NCBI RefSeq assembly: GCF_949628215.1
Contig: NC_134276.1
Location: forward strand, 32,490,226 to 32,554,225
Reading direction: 5' to 3'
Source: Phalacrocorax aristotelis
Lineage: Eukaryota; Chordata; Aves; Suliformes; Phalacrocoracidae
DNA: 64,000 bases
This document shows, piece by piece, positions 62,201 through 64,000 of this stretch; position 1 is the stretch's first letter; each line of letters starts with the position of its first letter. A program made the translations under genes and the position numbers. A model generated the notes under the pieces. That model saw only the letters and a program-made list of their open reading frames with translations, was not told where the DNA came from and did not search any database.

Positions 62201-64000
62201 ATTTTATTTAAAATAGGGGGTTTTACAAACCTTAGAAGATTCAGGGGTGGATGGTGTTCTCTTCATTTCCTTGTAGGAAATCATTGGCAAAAATATAGGG
62301 AAGTAGGTAGTTGGAATGAAATTATCTCTTCAGTTATGATGATGTTACTCCCTTCATCCTGTCCATGTTTATAACTCTCTTTTTAAACCTATTCATCATA
62401 ACTTCCTAGAGAAGTTAATTCCAAGAAGGTACTATTTGCTGGGTAAAAATTAACTTTTAAAAAAGATGTTTTGCCTCTGTTTCCTTGAAGATAAAAGGAC
62501 ACTCAAATTAGGAGGCAAAATGAATGTAAATTTTCTGTATTTGTATACTGCTATCATGTCAGTGTGTACTGTACTTATGTATTAGATGCACTCATTTTAT
62601 CTGTCCTTCATGTGTTGAACCCTCTCCCTATGCCATTGCCAGTGCCGTTCTTCTAACCCTTTTTATTTCAGACATGGATCTCTTTACTCTAAATACTTAA
62701 ACCAAATTCAGTATTTGGTATATGATCGTCTTATTAAAATGCTTTTGCATATGTCAGTCGATTTTTGTATCCTCTATTAAAGGATATAGCTGCATGAAAT
62801 CTTACAAATTCAGTGGAGTTTTTTTTTCCTGAAATACAGTGGGAAATAATCCTGAAATGGAAGGGTGCTCAGCTAGGTCAGGTGTGGTATTGTTTTGCTT
62901 TCTAACTTTAATGATTTATCCTGTCAGACTTTATAACTACTGCTGCACATTGAGCTGTCCACAATGACTCCTAATTATTTTTCTCAGACAACTGGACTAA
63001 TTTGAACTCATAGAGTATTTGGATAAAATAATTCTCCTTGTGTGCATTACACTATATTTATTTACATTTCATCTGCTGTTGTATTATTCAATTTTCTAAC
63101 TCAATTAGATCTTTCTGGAAATCTCTGTACTCCAGTTTTTACTAACCCAAATAATTTCCTACTACTGGCAAATTCTACTGTTTCACTGTCTGCTTCCACT
63201 AATGGATGTTAACCATTGTTTTTAATGTCTGGTATACACCACGTGGTTAACTTCTACCCTCTCTGAGCAACTTCGTTAACGTCTTGGTTATCTGAACCTT
63301 ACTTACGAGACAAAATTCTTCAGATAATCGAAGACTTGGAGAAGTAGTCACTAGAGCTGAGCTGGGAAGTGTCTCAAGTACATAGTGTAAGCTTGCTTTC
63401 TTCTGTTGTTTATAAAGGAGCTAAAGTTCTTGGCAAAAGCTTCAGCACAGAGTTTTATTTGTAGGAAGTGCACAGGTGTCAGACTTCTAGGGAGGACTTG
63501 TCATTGAAGTAACCATAGGATTCAGATAATGAAGTTTCATCAAGGTGCAAGGGAGAAGACCAGGTGTTATCAAAGTATCAAGGGTAAAATATAAGTTACA
63601 GCAGTATTACGTTTTATGTACATTTGTCCACATTTGTCCATTACAATTTTTTTTTTGCTGTAGAATGCAACCTTACAATCTGAATGCTATGGAAAATACT
63701 GCTGATCAGATCAGTGAAATGTTGCATTAATCCAATCTGATGGTGTTAGTTTAAATTTGTATTATTCTGACTGTATGGATGAGCTCTTTGTCATTCGTAA
63801 CCTGTTTGTGTATGAGAAATTAGCTTAACTGTGTGTGTCCTAAAGGCAGCAGCACGTGCATAGGAGCAGAAGGGTAGGAGATTAGTGTTTGGCTAATCGT
63901 GTTATACTGACTAATGAGCTCCAGAACGATGGCGCTTTGCAGTACAACAAAGGTAGTTGTTTAAGCTGTATATAAATCGTCCAGCAACTGGCAGATTTTC
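58947..64000 (+). other. Probable first intron of the CpG-island gene
   Basis: After the island (about 59230) the sequence is AT-rich with only short ORFs. A T-rich acceptor-like site (TTTTTGCTGTAG) at 63651-63663 is followed by a short frame that stops at 63728-63730. No conserved exon and no named repeat was recognised. Confidence 0.45.

Noticed and set aside
63545-63730. Possible exon after a TGCTGTAG acceptor
   Set aside because: The following frame stops within 70 bases, has no donor and matches nothing expected of ZC3H13.
1-64000. CRISPR arrays, operons, prophage or other bacterial systems
   Set aside because: No direct-repeat/spacer arrays, no ribosome-binding sites or gene-dense layout; intron-exon structure and CR1/ERV content show a bird nuclear genome.

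Overview
The window is vertebrate and almost certainly avian. It has small GT-AG exons in long introns, several CR1 LINE fragments of the bird type (ending in ATTCTATG-like repeats), and ERVL-type LTR elements. The host exons match blood-cell plastin and plasma carboxypeptidase B2. No bacterial, plasmid or CRISPR content is visible. The exact species cannot be read from the sequence.

Layout on the + strand. (1) 1-15270: the 3' two-thirds of LCP1 (L-plastin), ten coding exons from CH1 to the stop at 13952-13954, then a 3' UTR of about 1.3 kb. The upstream exons lie outside the window. (2) 15270-27500: intergenic DNA with a minus-strand solo LTR (18105-18660) and a CR1 (19757-20342). (3) 27504-56579: a complete CPB2 gene (TAFI, procarboxypeptidase U/R), 11 coding exons giving 422 residues, with all zinc, catalytic and basic-specificity residues visible. 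(4) 58500-59230: a CpG island with a strong splice donor at 58946/58947. By synteny this is probably the promoter and first exon of ZC3H13; its first intron would fill the rest of the window.

Two related LTR retroelements sit in CPB2 introns. ERV-1 (32114-38634, antisense to CPB2, intron 2) is full length: two LTRs of about 500 bp, a TTAAA target duplication, a perfect tRNA-Lys(1,2) primer site, gag, protease, RT, RNase H, integrase and polypurine tract, but no env. It carries frameshifts and stops. Its gag and pol are in the same frame, separated by one amber codon. ERV-2 (44141-47413, sense, intron 6) is a gag-only relative in which about 3.5 kb (all of pro-pol) has been cleanly lost. Both carry an unusual strongly hydrophobic N-terminal Gag region.

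The host genes are neighbours by conserved synteny, not by shared pathway: LCP1 bundles actin in leukocytes, while CPB2 is a secreted zymogen that removes C-terminal Lys/Arg and so slows fibrinolysis. The points most worth a second look are the gag-amber-pol arrangement with Lys priming in an ERVL-like element, the hydrophobic Gag N-terminus shared by two copies, the pol-less derivative, and a possible 27-nt in-frame microexon in LCP1.
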